From Ilyonectria destructans (taxonomy: Eukaryota; Ascomycota; Sordariomycetes; Hypocreales; Nectriaceae), in contig JAHEWK010000008.1 of the NCBI GenBank assembly GCA_020740775.1, positions 2,108,001-2,172,000 of the forward strand: a DNA stretch of 64,000 bases. The letters are read 5' to 3'. Numbering within the stretch: the first letter of the stretch is position 1; the number at the start of each line of letters is the position of its first letter. The translations under genes and the position numbers were made by a program. Below are positions 49,617-60,119 of this stretch, piece by piece. The notes beneath the pieces were generated by a model, which was not told the origin of the DNA, searched no databases, and worked only from the letters and a program-made list of their open reading frames with translations.

Positions 49617-50079
49617 ATGATGGAATCGCAGAGCTGCCAATTCTCCGCGACCCTTCCGGATGCTGCTCAACAAGCTCAACAAACAACCGTAAATCTAACT
49701 CAATCGCTAAGAACTTCGTGTGAGATTTCAACGAGAGATACAGAATCATTTGACTGGCTTCCCTTTTACCCAGTGCGCTTGTACATTCCGCCGCGTTTGT
49801 GATCTAAAGTAAGTACATCAACCGTTCCCTTCCGCTCAGAGAGACAACCCTGGGTTTTATAGGAAACATGTCTCAAAACACACAAAGCTCGTAAAATGTA
49901 CTGTTACTGGCTGCAAGCAGACATGTTCAACACGTCGCGATATGAACCGCCACCAGATTGCCAAGCATCCTGACCAATTTGCTCAGGAAAGGATCCCGTG
50001 CGATGCCCCGGGATGCGGCAGATATTTTGCGAGGAAGGATCATATGGTGCGACACAAAGAGAATGCTCATCCTGACTAA
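49617..50079 (+). CDS. Small C2H2 zinc finger protein, three short exons
   Basis: Exons 49617-49688, 49774-49808 and 49863-50079 (introns 85 and 54 bp, good GTAAAT/GTAAGT donors and CCCAG/TATAG acceptors) give 107 residues. The third exon encodes two C2H2 fingers: CTVTGCKQTC with H-x4-H after RRDMNRH, and CDAPGCGRYF with RKDHMVRH and a last His. The second junction creates FRRVCDLKKHVSKH, the second half of a further finger whose first Cys pair is incomplete (CAC). Fungal C2H2 proteins of this kind are presumed DNA-binding. The first exon is the least certain: it has an ATG and fits the phase, but no homology is visible. The first finger may be degenerate. Confidence 0.6.
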
Positions 50080-50261
50080 GGCCTCCTACAATTTTCCACA
50101 AATTGCTGTAGGTTTATTCCGTTGTGAGCCATTTTGGGCTGGGTCCAGCACTTTGTGAAGGCAGCAAGATATAGCAGTATTTCAAGGGTTGTTCGACTTA
50201 AGTCGAGAACATTAGCTCATGTCATGACGTGTGCCGTCAGAACGTATCGCGGTATACGACT

Positions 50262-50262
<1 letters not shown>

Positions 50263-50327
<65 letters not shown>

Positions 50328-50331
50328 CGGG
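50263..50331. repeat. 69-bp near-pure poly-G tract
   Basis: The plus strand is G throughout except T at 50293 and C at 50328. Such a tract can form quadruplex DNA and is prone to length change. Its exact length in the sequence may reflect assembly limits. Confidence 0.9.
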
Positions 50332-50517
50332 TCGATATCGTGGAGGAGCTGGCCGTTTCTTCTCCAAACTCTTTGGCCTCGTTGTCTAAGAATGGAACCC
50401 TTTAGATCTGACAAACCGGTCACCGCGACCTTGTCCAGGGAAATTTGCAGTAGTTGATTTACTGCTTGTTGTAATATTTAAATCAACGATGGATATTGGT
50501 GTTGTTTTTATGTAACA

Positions 50518-52014
50518 TCATGAGGCTTCATCAAATACTAACTGATGATGTTCCGTCAGCCTATCGCAAAGTTTATCTCTATCTTTCCATTCGCGAATGC
50601 TATCGGAAAGTTCGCAACCAGTCTGGACCAGTAAGTCCCAGAGAGTGTCTTCAATATCAAACCCAAAGAGTTTCTCCAAGTCGGGCTTCGGCCCAAGCAG
50701 TCTCAATCTGGACTTCCCATCCACTGCGATCAAATCTCCCTCGTCGACTAGATGGCCGGCATTCATCTTCGGTGTGTTGGAGTGAAGAAAAGCAGGGCGG
50801 ATCGTCCTGCCGGAGCTTTTTTGACTCTGAGCCAAGTCGTCCAGGGGGAGGTATTGGACTATCGCCGTCCCTTTCTGCATCTCGCCATCATATCTGCCGA
50901 CACTCATCGGGGGAGTCTTCACCCTGTAATGCATTTCATTCAAGGCCACGGCGGCTGCCATGAATGTCTCCTTGTCGCCCTGTCCCAGTGCTCCCTGGCT
51001 CAAGAGTGGGTAGAAAATCTTTGGCCCAAACATATTGTAGTATGTCGCCAAGAGAAGGGACGCGAGATGCGTTTCCTTGTTGATAACAAGTTGGCCTGAC
51101 TCGCTAGATGCTGGCGGCAAGTTCTTTGGGAAATGTGACATTCCAGCGATATCCCAGAACCGAGGCGACTCCGTTGCACCCCAGAAGTCGGGCCAGGTGA
51201 TTAGCCCGTGAGAAAGATACGGTTCCGCCTCGAATATGTTTTTGTTGGGGTCAACCAAGGGAATGCTGTCGCTGTCAAGTAGCAAAACCTCGGAGAAAGA
51301 GGAGAGCAGCAGCGCGGCGGCCTTGAGCTGGTAATGTTCGATCTCCAACCCTTTGGGATTTTTTGGGCTGCCCTGGGCTTTGAACTGCGACAGCACTACG
51401 CACTTCGCGTTCAATTTGGGCAAATATCCCTCGCAAATCTCTGCCTCATACTCACTCTCGTTGGGAACGAATACTTCAACCGGGAGCTCGCTGCCGGTTC
51501 GTCGAAGCATGTGTATGCCAATGACAGCAGGACCAAAATACTCCCCTCCACCAACCATCACAATGCCGCGGCCATGGAATAGTTGGTTGTCGCCATTGGT
51601 CTTCAAAGCCTCCAGCTCAGCTACAAAATGCGCATGCGACAGGCGTAGACGCTCTATGTCAGCATCGTCGGCGTGAGTAAGGTCGCGGTATGGTTTGCGT
51701 GGGTTGTTCGGCTTGGATGGTTTACTCGTCGCCGCGCCGCCGACGACGTTAATTGGAGACTCCAATATGGGGCGGGCATCAAGCATGATCTGGCTCCATT
51801 TCTGCCAAAATGCACCGATTGTGTTCGACGACTGAGATGCGTGTGGTTTATCTTCTGCTGCACCGGTTGCGCTTTGCGACTGAGATTGTGGGGAGCTGGA
51901 CGATGGGAGCTTGGCACCCAGACTAGCCAGACTGGGGCCGTTTGATCGATAGAGATAAAGGAACAATATAATCGCCGGAAGCAGAAAAGCCAGCCATCGC
52001 AGAGCTAACCGCAT
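50518..52014 (-). CDS. Mnn2-type alpha-mannosyltransferase, type II Golgi protein
   Basis: A single exon of 498 residues with ATG at 52014. A short cytosolic head (MRLALRW) is followed by one membrane span (LAFLLPAIILFLYLY) and a Ser/Gln-rich stem, which is Golgi type II topology. The catalytic domain has GRGIVMVGGGEYFGPAVIG, the strand and metal-binding motif EVLLLDSDSIPL (Asp near residue 247), FWGATESPRFWD, ESGQLVINKETH and GQGDKETFMAAA. These match the Mannosyl_trans3 (GT71) family of Mnn2/Mnn5-like alpha-1,2-mannosyltransferases that extend N-glycan outer chains from GDP-mannose. It looks intact. It lies beside a repeat-rich stretch. Confidence 0.88.
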   Translation of the reverse strand: MRLALRWLAFLLPAIILFLYLYRSNGPSLASLGAKLPSSSSPQSQSQSATGAAEDKPHASQSSNTIGAFWQKWSQIMLDARPILESPINVVGGAATSKPSKPNNPRKPYRDLTHADDADIERLRLSHAHFVAELEALKTNGDNQLFHGRGIVMVGGGEYFGPAVIGIHMLRRTGSELPVEVFVPNESEYEAEICEGYLPKLNAKCVVLSQFKAQGSPKNPKGLEIEHYQLKAAALLLSSFSEVLLLDSDSIPLVDPNKNIFEAEPYLSHGLITWPDFWGATESPRFWDIAGMSHFPKNLPPASSESGQLVINKETHLASLLLATYYNMFGPKIFYPLLSQGALGQGDKETFMAAAVALNEMHYRVKTPPMSVGRYDGEMQKGTAIVQYLPLDDLAQSQKSSGRTIRPAFLHSNTPKMNAGHLVDEGDLIAVDGKSRLRLLGPKPDLEKLFGFDIEDTLWDLLVQTGCELSDSIREWKDRDKLCDRLTEHHQLVFDEAS

Positions 52015-52738
52015 GGTGTGGGCTTACGGCATTTCTGTCGGATTGTATGTAGGAGTGCCGCGGTTGGAGAGAAGACAGATCGTTCAGGCCATGAAGCAAC
52101 GGAAAGGTGCTTAGGCCTCATCCACGCGTCTATAGCCTAATCGGGTTAGTCACAGCGCACGTGTCTCACAATCAAGGTGAGAATGTTTCGCAAGTTATGA
52201 TAGGGGGGTATGACGATCGAATTGACCCTAACGAGGGTCCCTGGTCCTTGACCTAAGTTATGTAAGTGGGCTTATGTACTACATAGTTGCGAGAGGGTTT
52301 TGGTGGTGGCTACGACTGTTGCGAAGTCAATCTTGGTCAAGATATAGCATCACTTAGTACTACATACCTGGAATCTGATCGGTCACCACTCAAATAAAAT
52401 AAACCAAGATTGTATTATTTGTTAGCATAGTGCTTGTTAAGCGCTACCAAATCAATCACACAATCAAGTCACACTTGAATTTAATATTTTGTACCGTGAT
52501 CTTTCATCCGCATCTCCCCCTCCGTAAAATGTATCAACTCGCAAACTTGGTAGCCTGGCAGGATGCCTCCACCACATGTAACCCTCTTTTCAGAGTCCTA
52601 CAGGTCGTAGGCTAGCTTAAGGAGCCTAACACAATACCGGTAGTTCAAAGCCTGCAAAAGCCCACCCATGGGCTGATAAAATCTTCCGCTGGCTGTCTGT
52701 AGAGATCCGGAGGGATAGGACATGTGCCCTCTATGGTT
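52015..52738. other. Gene-free, holds repeat module B
   Basis: This is the promoter side of the mannosyltransferase gene, then a copy of a dispersed repeat (52197-52412), then unremarkable sequence. Confidence 0.5.
52197..52412 (+). repeat. Dispersed repeat, module B alone
   Basis: It is clearly related in the same orientation to 57130-57385. Shared blocks include GGGGTATGACGAT, GTGGGCTTATGT, TTGGTGGTGGCTACGA, TACCTGGAATCT and AAATAAAATAAACC. The copies have diverged by substitutions and a roughly 35-bp length difference in the middle. No coding capacity and no terminal inverted repeats are obvious. Confidence 0.8.
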
Positions 52739-53422
52739 TTAATAGTATTCAATCTTTACTAAATGATGGATTCTAAAGATGTATAAGTTGGTAGTTGTGT
52801 ATCTGGTACTAGGAAATCCATATTTACCAGAAGTTGCAGCTTGTTTTCCGAGCGAAGCCAACACATTTTGCCTTTGCTGAGTACCATCCTCCGGTTCACA
52901 GATATAATAAGCATGTATGAGCATCATTCTACAAAGATAGTCGGCTAACACTGCCTTGATGAGCATAATTGACTCTGGCGCATTGTGGGAATCGAAAACC
53001 CTGGATGAGTCTGTTGTCCAGAGACCCAAGCCAGCCATCATTGCCAGGTAAATTTCGGACCTGCCATCCTGCTTTTCCTCTGCACCTTCACGCTACGGCT
53101 GTAATGTGTCATCAAATAATTGGACAGTAACTTCATAATGGCAGGATCGGTAAAATCAGCGGACACATTCCTGGATAACCGATTGACGAATGCGGATTGA
53201 GCCTCCCTAACGAAGGCTTCTTGCTCTTCCAACTCCCTGTAGAGAGATTTTATGTACTTCGTCTCCTCTTCGAGGTCTGCGGCGTAGTTTGCTTGATTTT
53301 TGACGGCCTTGAGAAATTTCTAGTCTGAGATGATGTTGGATCGAATGTAAAAAACTAAACCTGACAGCTTTCGCCGACGATGCATTGATAGACAAGAAGG
53401 GAATCATAAAGCAAATAATACC
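52739..53422 (-). pseudogene. Frameshifted gene remnant, family unknown
   Basis: Coding-like exons read 53422-53361 (YDSLLVYQCIVGESCQ), a 41-bp intron, then 53319 onward (KFLKAVKNQANYAADLEEET, YIKSLYRELEEQEAFVREAQ). Near 53090 the reading moves to another frame (EEKQDGRSEIYLAMMAG, LCRMMLIHAYYICE) with no plausible intron between. No start codon is visible at the left end, where a splice acceptor (CAATTAG) suggests earlier exons that are now lost or hidden under the dioxygenase 3' flank. The predicted helices are long and charged, and no family is recognised. The repeat copies nearby fit a decaying locus. An assembly indel is the alternative. Confidence 0.45.
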
Positions 53423-53530
53423 CTAATTGCAATATGTGCCGTAATGTACTCTGTATACTTGCCAAAGTCTTGAGGTGACTGCAATAAACCCCTCAGATCA
53501 ACAGTACATGAACTCTTTCTCCTTTGTCAT

Positions 53531-54799
53531 CTAAACCGAAGGAGGGGGGCCACCAGGGCCACCGGGACCACCGGGGCCACCACCAGAGCTGGGGTTTTCC
53601 ACGCCACCACCTTCGTAGTAGGTCGCTGCTGCGCTGACATTGCTAATCAGGGATGAATTGACTCCAAAGCTCAACCAGCCGAGGAGACCGTCAGCAAGAG
53701 AATCACCGAGAAGCACGTATTGGACAAACGGGTCACTCGTCTCAGCAATGGCCTCCAAGATAAAATCATCGGCGTTGACAGTAAGGGCTTGGGTGTTTGT
53801 CGTATATGGGCTCAGATCCTCGACATCGTTGATGAGGTCTTGGTCAAAGAATATCTGACCCACGTGGCTAGCGGTGGTGGACCTGATAGTACCATTGGCG
53901 AGGGGTGTAGCATTGACGTGCAACATGACGTGGATGTGAGTGGTGCGTCCCGTGTAGTGGCCAGGGAAAAGCGTCTCGAACTGCCCGACCCCATCTTCGT
54001 CCGTCTTCACTGCACCCCGCATGAAGGTGGTGTTGAGATTTTCTGGGGCGCTCTCGTAGTCACCGCCAGAGCTGACACCAGAGTAGACTCCAGTAGAGTT
54101 GCAGTCTATTCAAAAAGATTCATCAGTATCTTGACCCGAGTGATGTAACATGGCCAAAGGAGTCGGCGTTTACTTACGCCAGATCTCGAGGTATGCGCCA
54201 GTGACGGGATCACAGGTATCGATGTCGAGAACTTGCAAGTCGAGTGTCAAGTCTACACCGGGCTCGCTCTCCACAATGTTCTTACGGACATACTCTCCTG
54301 ACACATCTTCGCGGTGAGACAATCATCAGCAGCTGCTTGACAGAGAAGCATGACATTTTCCACCTACAGTATGGTCCTTCGATGGACTCAGGAGACAAAA
54401 CACATGAGTTGTTGGATGCGAACAATGTCGATCCTGGAGTCTCAAGAGTGTACTCAGTGTCCGAATGGTGAGAAACATTAAGAAGACTGCCCAAATCACG
54501 ATCTAATTTCCAATATCAGCAAAAGTAACTTCAAAGATACGTAGAGAAGACACCATCTAAGCCATCATACCTTTCAGGTTGTTTCTCTTCATCAAGTGAG
54601 TGGCCAAGGCAGCACGTCGTTCGACAGAGCGTTTCTCCAAACCTCTGGCACGGATTTTCTCTGCGCAGTGGCTCAAATCCTTCTTAGTATGCTGCAGTGC
54701 TGCAGTGCGTTCGGCCAACTCCTGATGATGGTCATGTCCAGGGTGCGCAGACACCATGGAAGCTGCAACAGCAGCTGCAACGAGGAAGTCAAAACGCAT
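53531..54799 (-). CDS. Secreted intradiol ring-cleavage dioxygenase-like protein
   Basis: Four exons, 54799-54571, 54502-54368, 54306-54178 and 54105-53531 (introns 68, 61 and 72 bp), encode 355 residues. A signal peptide (MRFDFLVAAAVAASMVSA) precedes HPGHDHH. Iron-ligand candidates are the Tyr in EGPYYVSGEYVR (about residue 121) and the Tyr and two His in GHYTGRTTHIHV (about 214-221), as in catechol and hydroxyquinol dioxygenases. Other family blocks are DIDTCDPVTGAYLEIWHCN and GQIFFDQDL. The tail is a Gly/Pro repeat (GGPGGPGGPGG). The extracellular fungal subfamily is thought to open catechol-type rings of plant or microbial phenolics outside the cell. Oxidative aromatic degradation is inferred; the substrate is unknown. 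Confidence 0.9.
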
Positions 54800-57028
54800 G
54801 GTTGACGGAGGTAATCGGTGATTGATGAGGTTGTTAAGAAAGTGGTGGATCTAGAAGTCAAGGTCTAAGGTGTGCTGGCGCAGATAGGGTCTCATAACTT
54901 CATCAACTTCAACATGCTTTATATAGTCGGCGCCAGGTAAAATCCGATAAATATATCGGATTCGACATCATCTCTCGACGTCATGATCCCCTTGCTACAT
55001 CCCAAACAAGAGCGGAAGGTGGCAACATCCCACATACCGACGAATGACTAGTTAGGCAACTATGGCTCATGCTAACCCTGCTCCCACTATCCGACGATTC
55101 ATGCCAAGACTCAATCTGAGGGTTTGGCCATGTGAAAAAATATTTCAAGGCAAAAGTTCCATGCGCTCGTACACGCCAAGCGGACAAGAGCCAGGAATAC
55201 TAATACTGCGACAGCAATTGGTCAATGGGCATTAGTAGACAGGCCTCGGGTTGTGGGGGGGTGCTTTATCTAGGCGGGGCTTTTGTTTAAAACGGCAAAA
55301 GTGCCGCGACATTGTAACCTCGGAAAAGGCAGGTTCACAGACCGCTACAGCAGGCAAGCAAAACACCGATCAGAGAGATCTCGTTTGCTGTCCTTGGAAA
55401 AGTACACATGCCCCAACTTCCTTCATTTGGTAGATTCATTGACTGATGACGCGGCCTTTGGCTCGTGAAACGAGAACAAGGGGGCGCAAGGCATGTAGTT
55501 TCCGCAATTGGCAGGTTTACAGTTGATCAGGATCCGATGTAGCATTCGAGACGGGAAAAATCTCAAAAATGACATTCCGACAGGAAACAAACCGTTTTGG
55601 AAGGAGATGATGGTCTCAGTAGGTTCAGAGGGAAGCTTACATATCAATATGGGGTATAGTCCAAGGTAGGCTTCTCTTAGCAGTAGCTATAAAGACTCTT
55701 ATACATTTTTCTGAGATGAAGATGGATTGTAAATGTCCGAATGATAGGAGATAGCTCGTGGCATGTAGCTACACGCAATGGACTGTCTCCGGGTTCTTGA
55801 GTGAAAGAATAGCTGGTTTCCCAAATTTAGGCTGTAGACCAGGGGCTGGATCTGTCCTTCGGAGGAAGGGCAAGCGAGATTGTTACTATTAAGGTTTCAA
55901 CTCCGTGGCCCGTTGAGTAAACAGGGTTTATGCAAGGTCCGCCGATGAGGTTGCATTAGTGGACCGGGGAGTTGTGGCAAATAAGGAGCCAAGGCACGGA
56001 ATTAATCTCATGCGTTTCTTCCTTCCGGGAATTTAAGTAGTTTTGTGTCAAGATCGGAGGTACAGTACCCTCCGCCGATCTCTGTAAATCTGTAGCATCT
56101 AGACTCCAGGAGTATGCAGTCTCTGTCCAAGGGCAATAACAGTATATAATATCTGGGCTTTACCACAGAACAATGATAGTAAATGTGGAATAAAACAGAC
56201 AAAGGTTTGGTTACGATGATGAAAACAGATAATGATGCATTGGCAAACTATGCTGCGAGTAAAACGCAATCTGTTGGTGCTTGAGCGTCACAGTCCACGA
56301 CTTGGCGCATTCGCGGGCCGTGTGCCGCGGCAAAGCTCATGTCACATCATGGAATGGAAACTGTACCCATATTTTGCCGTGGTGTCTCACTTATTTTTCC
56401 ACATCCCCGCTCGCATTGACCTCGATGGTGTGCTCTTGTAGCTTCTAGGGGCGAGTGGATGGAAAATTACGTATTTATTCCCATCTGTCCTGATTAGGTG
56501 CTACTCGGGATCCCATGGAGGTAAGCAATAACATGTGGAGAGGGGGTTATCCTTGATATCAAACAAGGAGCGTAAACTCCGGGGATGGTTAACGACACAG
56601 GGCCTAGGTCAAATATCTACCATTACTAGACGTGACCGACGTCCTGATCAATTCCACTCAAGCATCTCGAACGGTCGACCTACCCTTACCCTGTACCTGA
56701 AAATCTGACTGTCCTACTACATCTGACAAAGAATTTATCTTGAGGCTTGCTGCAGGTTTTAGATCATACCACTTTCATAACACACGAAATTGAGAATTAG
56801 GAAACGTCAGTTTGTACAGCCTAGTCGAGTTGTCGAGTGCTAGTAATGGATCCTGAGTTGCATGTTAGGGTCGCAGCATCTTTTAGGTGGACCTGCATCA
56901 GAAACGATTGGTCTAGAGCTCTTCATGAAGAGAGGATAGAAACAATAATTCGGATAGCTGTGAAGCCGTGCAGGTATTCCTTTGTCCTAACCTTGCTCAA
57001 TATCATCAAATAGATTAATAGTAATAGC
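54800..57028. other. 2.2-kb gene-free interval
   Basis: The dioxygenase promoter is followed by mixed, moderately A/T-rich sequence. I see no domain, RNA gene or clear repeat boundary apart from the element starting at 57029. Confidence 0.5.
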
Positions 57029-57385
57029 CACGACAATCTGGTCACATACAGCCTGATGTACCGTGAACCCCGCCTAGAGGACCGCTTATGCAAATTCTCT
57101 GACACAGCTTTTGTTTCGTATGTCATGATGGTGTTGAGGGGTATGACGATTTAATTAACCCTGACGAGGTTCCCCAGTCTTTAAACAAAGTGGGCTTATG
57201 TGCTGCAGTTGCGAGGAGGGGTTTGGTGGTGGCTACGAGTGTTGCGGAGGCCATTTGGTACGTGTCCCACCAAACGGAACACGACCATCTCAAGAGTTAG
57301 ATAAGGTGACCAACACCACTTATTAGTACTCCGTACCTGGAATCTTATAGGCCACCGTTTAAATAAAATAAACCCAGATCGTTGT
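57029..57385 (+). repeat. Composite dispersed repeat, modules A and B
   Basis: Module A (57029-57120) recurs at 60385-60478. Module B (about 57123-57385) recurs at 52197-52412. Here they are adjacent and in the same orientation as the separate copies. This points to a small non-autonomous element or a decayed longer transposon, whose class cannot be told. Confidence 0.75.
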
Positions 57386-57662
57386 TACAAACCATGAGCC
57401 TCGGATGCGCCTGGTGACTGAATATCCATCACAGTTGACGAGAACCCCCTGCCGCCCCATTTCAGGAGCGGAAGTCGAGTGATAGTAGAAGTAAGAATAA
57501 AAGAACTAGTCAAAAATTCCGACAATGCAAACGGTACAACCTAATGTCTTATGCAAATGAACCAGGTGGTCTGGTCTGGCTTGTCGGCCAAGATGCAAAC
57601 AAATCTTAACAATAAGAAGCGTCAGAGGAAGTATCTGCCCACGAAGACTGGCTGCTGCTATC

Positions 57663-58541
57663 TCAGTCATCTCCCTCGATCGGGTTGATGACAATATCCT
57701 GACCACCCTCACGAAGTGGTATCGAGGAGGAAACATGCAAGAGAGGGGTTTCCTCCATTTTAACCGGCCCTGACCCCGTGTTTGGGTTAGAAATGATCAA
57801 TCTCCTTCTTGCTTTTATTGCATAAGGGTTTATGTCGAGGCATCTTCGGTAAGCCATCAGAGCATCGTCCTCCTGACGCACCCTATCATACTATCGCTAG
57901 TTAGCATCAGTTTAAAAGCTTCTCGGTGGATGACGAAAAGAAGTACCAATACGCCGAGGTTATACCATGTTTCCCAGATGTAGGGGTTTAACCTAATAGT
58001 TCTCGATAACTCTTCGATTGAATCACGCAATTGGTTGATGCGGTAAAATAGAATGCCAGCAGAGTTCCTACATTGAGGAGATGGATCGTGAGAAGTCCAG
58101 ATGGCCATTTGAAAAGCGCTATGAGCGCTACGGAAATCACAAAGCTCAAAATAGGCGCGGCCAAGGAGATAACTCGACTGGCCGCTATTCTGTCGACCTC
58201 CTAAATTTGAATGTGAGCCGGGATAAAGAATAGAGTATACCACAAAACGCACCGTGGAGCGAGGTCGCTTTAAGGAGATATAGTACAGCAGCTGCTGCAT
58301 CTCGGACTCCGGTCAGCAAGATCCAACCCATGAACAAGTTCGCCTGCAGATTGGCGGGGTCCGTTTCGAGAAGGATTCTAGCATCTTCAAGGTTGCCGAC
58401 TGGTGGTACAGATTTGTACCTTACTACTCGTCGAAAGTGCATCATCTCCAGACCTGAAATTGGTGATGGGGTGATCGAGTCAAGTCTCTCTAATGGAATT
58501 TCGTCGAACGAACGATCTGACTTTCTTGAGGCGAAGTTCAT
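57663..58541 (-). CDS. Ssn6/Cyc8-like TPR protein, truncated form
   Basis: Exons 58541-58253, 58200-57947 and 57890-57663 (introns 52 and 56 bp) give 256 residues from the ATG at 58541. The junctions restore TPR order: LEDARILLETDPANLQANLF, SSYLLGRAYFELCDFRSAHS, then ILFYRINQLRDSIEELSRTI, RLNPYIWETWYNLGVLYD, and DALMAYRRCLDINPYAIKAR. The INQ-RDSIEELSRTIRLNPYI block closely follows the late TPRs of the corepressor Ssn6 (Cyc8), which pairs with Tup1 in the nucleus. Only about four repeats remain, against ten in Ssn6. Upstream sequence stays coding-like (EDFEDLIIPHNPPEP) as far as the preceding gene, so the true start may lie further up. Confidence 0.6.
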
Positions 58542-58655
58542 TGGCTCAGGTGGGTTATGGGGGATGATTAAATCCTCGAAATCCTCTTTCGTTGCCGTGG
58601 AACGTTTGCATTCGGGTATCAGTTTTGATACCGTAACAAATTAAAGACGAGGGAC

Positions 58656-60119
58656 TTACCACAACTTGTGGGTTGAACGATCCGGATCACGTATGAGTTC
58701 CCCTACACAGCCAGGAAATGAGCAATTGGTCATGAAACTCTGTAATCCATCGATGATCATAGAGTGTTCTATGTGCATCCCAGGTTTAATAAGACGGCTC
58801 CACTCCCATGGCTGAATGTTTTGATCTAACTTCGGAATAGTGAGGACGAAGTCCTCGGTCGCGATCTGTTGAGCTCCTGGTCGATCATTGCTAAAGACAA
58901 CAACTTGAAGCATCTCTTTGAATGCCTAAATCAGGCTTTTATGTCAGATTTTAGCTCGCACTACTGTTAAGGAGTTTCTCATAGCTGTAGTGTCTTACAT
59001 CCCATTGTTGGCAAGCCTGAAATGGAAGTGCCCAGCTCTCGCCTAAGGCGTCATCGAATCTAATGAGATCTAGGCTTAGATGCAAGGGGATTGCCTCGAT
59101 TTCTTTAGCAGCGCGTTGCATCTGGTTGCGCAATTCTAATAGCATTGCGCTTCGTAGCATCAGTGTATGACACGTTGGATTTTTGATAATTAACATACGC
59201 ATTTTTCGCGACGGCTTCCAAGACTTCTCGTGAACATTTAAGCAACCTTTATGAGTTAGCAAAAAGTAAACGTCAAGGTGGGTAAATGAGGGACTATACA
59301 TTCGTAAAAGAGAGCTCAACTGGGAGAGAAAAGAAAACAGTTGCATGAATGCAGTCGTGACCTGCTGTCCAAAGATTTGGCCGACTTCCGTCATACGGTC
59401 CAAGGACCGCCCTAATGCCTGAACGTTGTAATCAATGTTATTTATGCCCTTGTCTATTTTTACTAGCCTTTTGGTACTTTCGGAGCTCTGTTGGCCGACA
59501 AAACTCCTTAGACCCAGTATAGCTGCCGGTGCGACTATAGATGTTTCTCGTAACATGCTGATCTCTTGTGCGAAACCGGTGAGACGGTCCGACTGTGTCT
59601 TGAATCCTTTCTCAATTTCAGGATGCAGCCGACGGAGAGATATTCTAGCGGACTTGGATTAACAGATCACTTAAATGATAGTAAGTAGACTAACAGCTGG
59701 TGAGTGCCCAAGAGGATATTGATAGCCAACATCTCGGAAAGCAGAACTTTGCGTAAGTCCTCAACATCCTTTCGAGATATCATAGACCAATGTAGTCTAG
59801 TACCTACAGAGGCCAACAAGCCAGAAGTACGAAAGTGTCCAAGGCCTTTCTCTTTCACTCGCATCTTTTGGATGAATGCCTGGAGAGGCTGGTTGCAATG
59901 TATTGCGATCGCCCGGATAAGTCCAAGGTTCTTTGCTTCCTCGTCACTGGAAGGTTCGATTTGCAGTACATTCTGAATGGTGCTTCGCAATAGACCGAGT
60001 TCCGCTTGGAGTTGTTGGAAGTGCTGTGGCGCATCGCGGTAGTTGCTCATTTCCGTGGCAAGCCTCTCAAAGAGGCCCATGACGGCGATCACATCGCCAA
60101 CACCAAATCCAAAGCTCAT
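58656..60119 (-). CDS. Fungal N-STAND-like plus ubiquitin-like-domain protein
   Basis: Exons 60119-59695, 59644-59300, 59246-59199, 59149-58999 and 58925-58656 (introns 49-73 bp) give 412 residues. The ATG at 60119 starts MSFGFGVGDVIAVMGLFERL, a helical N-terminal domain common in fungal NLR-like and ankyrin proteins. Helices follow (QVTTAFMQLFSFLSQLSSLL, KCSREVLEAVAKNAA). Then comes IRFDDALGESWALPFQACQQ and KEMLQVVV..WEWSRLIKPGMHIEHSMII, the pattern of a fungal ubiquitin-like domain. The frame closes at TGG-TAA, immediately where a strong donor (TG|GTAAGT) also lies. If that intron were used, both nearby acceptors would give a stop. A former continuation into the Ssn6-like gene is therefore possible. 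No nucleotide-binding motif is present. Confidence 0.65.

Noticed and set aside
50263..50331. Telomeric repeat
   Set aside because: The tract is pure G with none of the TTAGGG unit used in filamentous fungi.
57663..60119. One continuous intact gene across both parts
   Set aside because: The only strong donor is phase 2 and both nearby acceptors then produce a stop, so a single intact reading cannot be supported.
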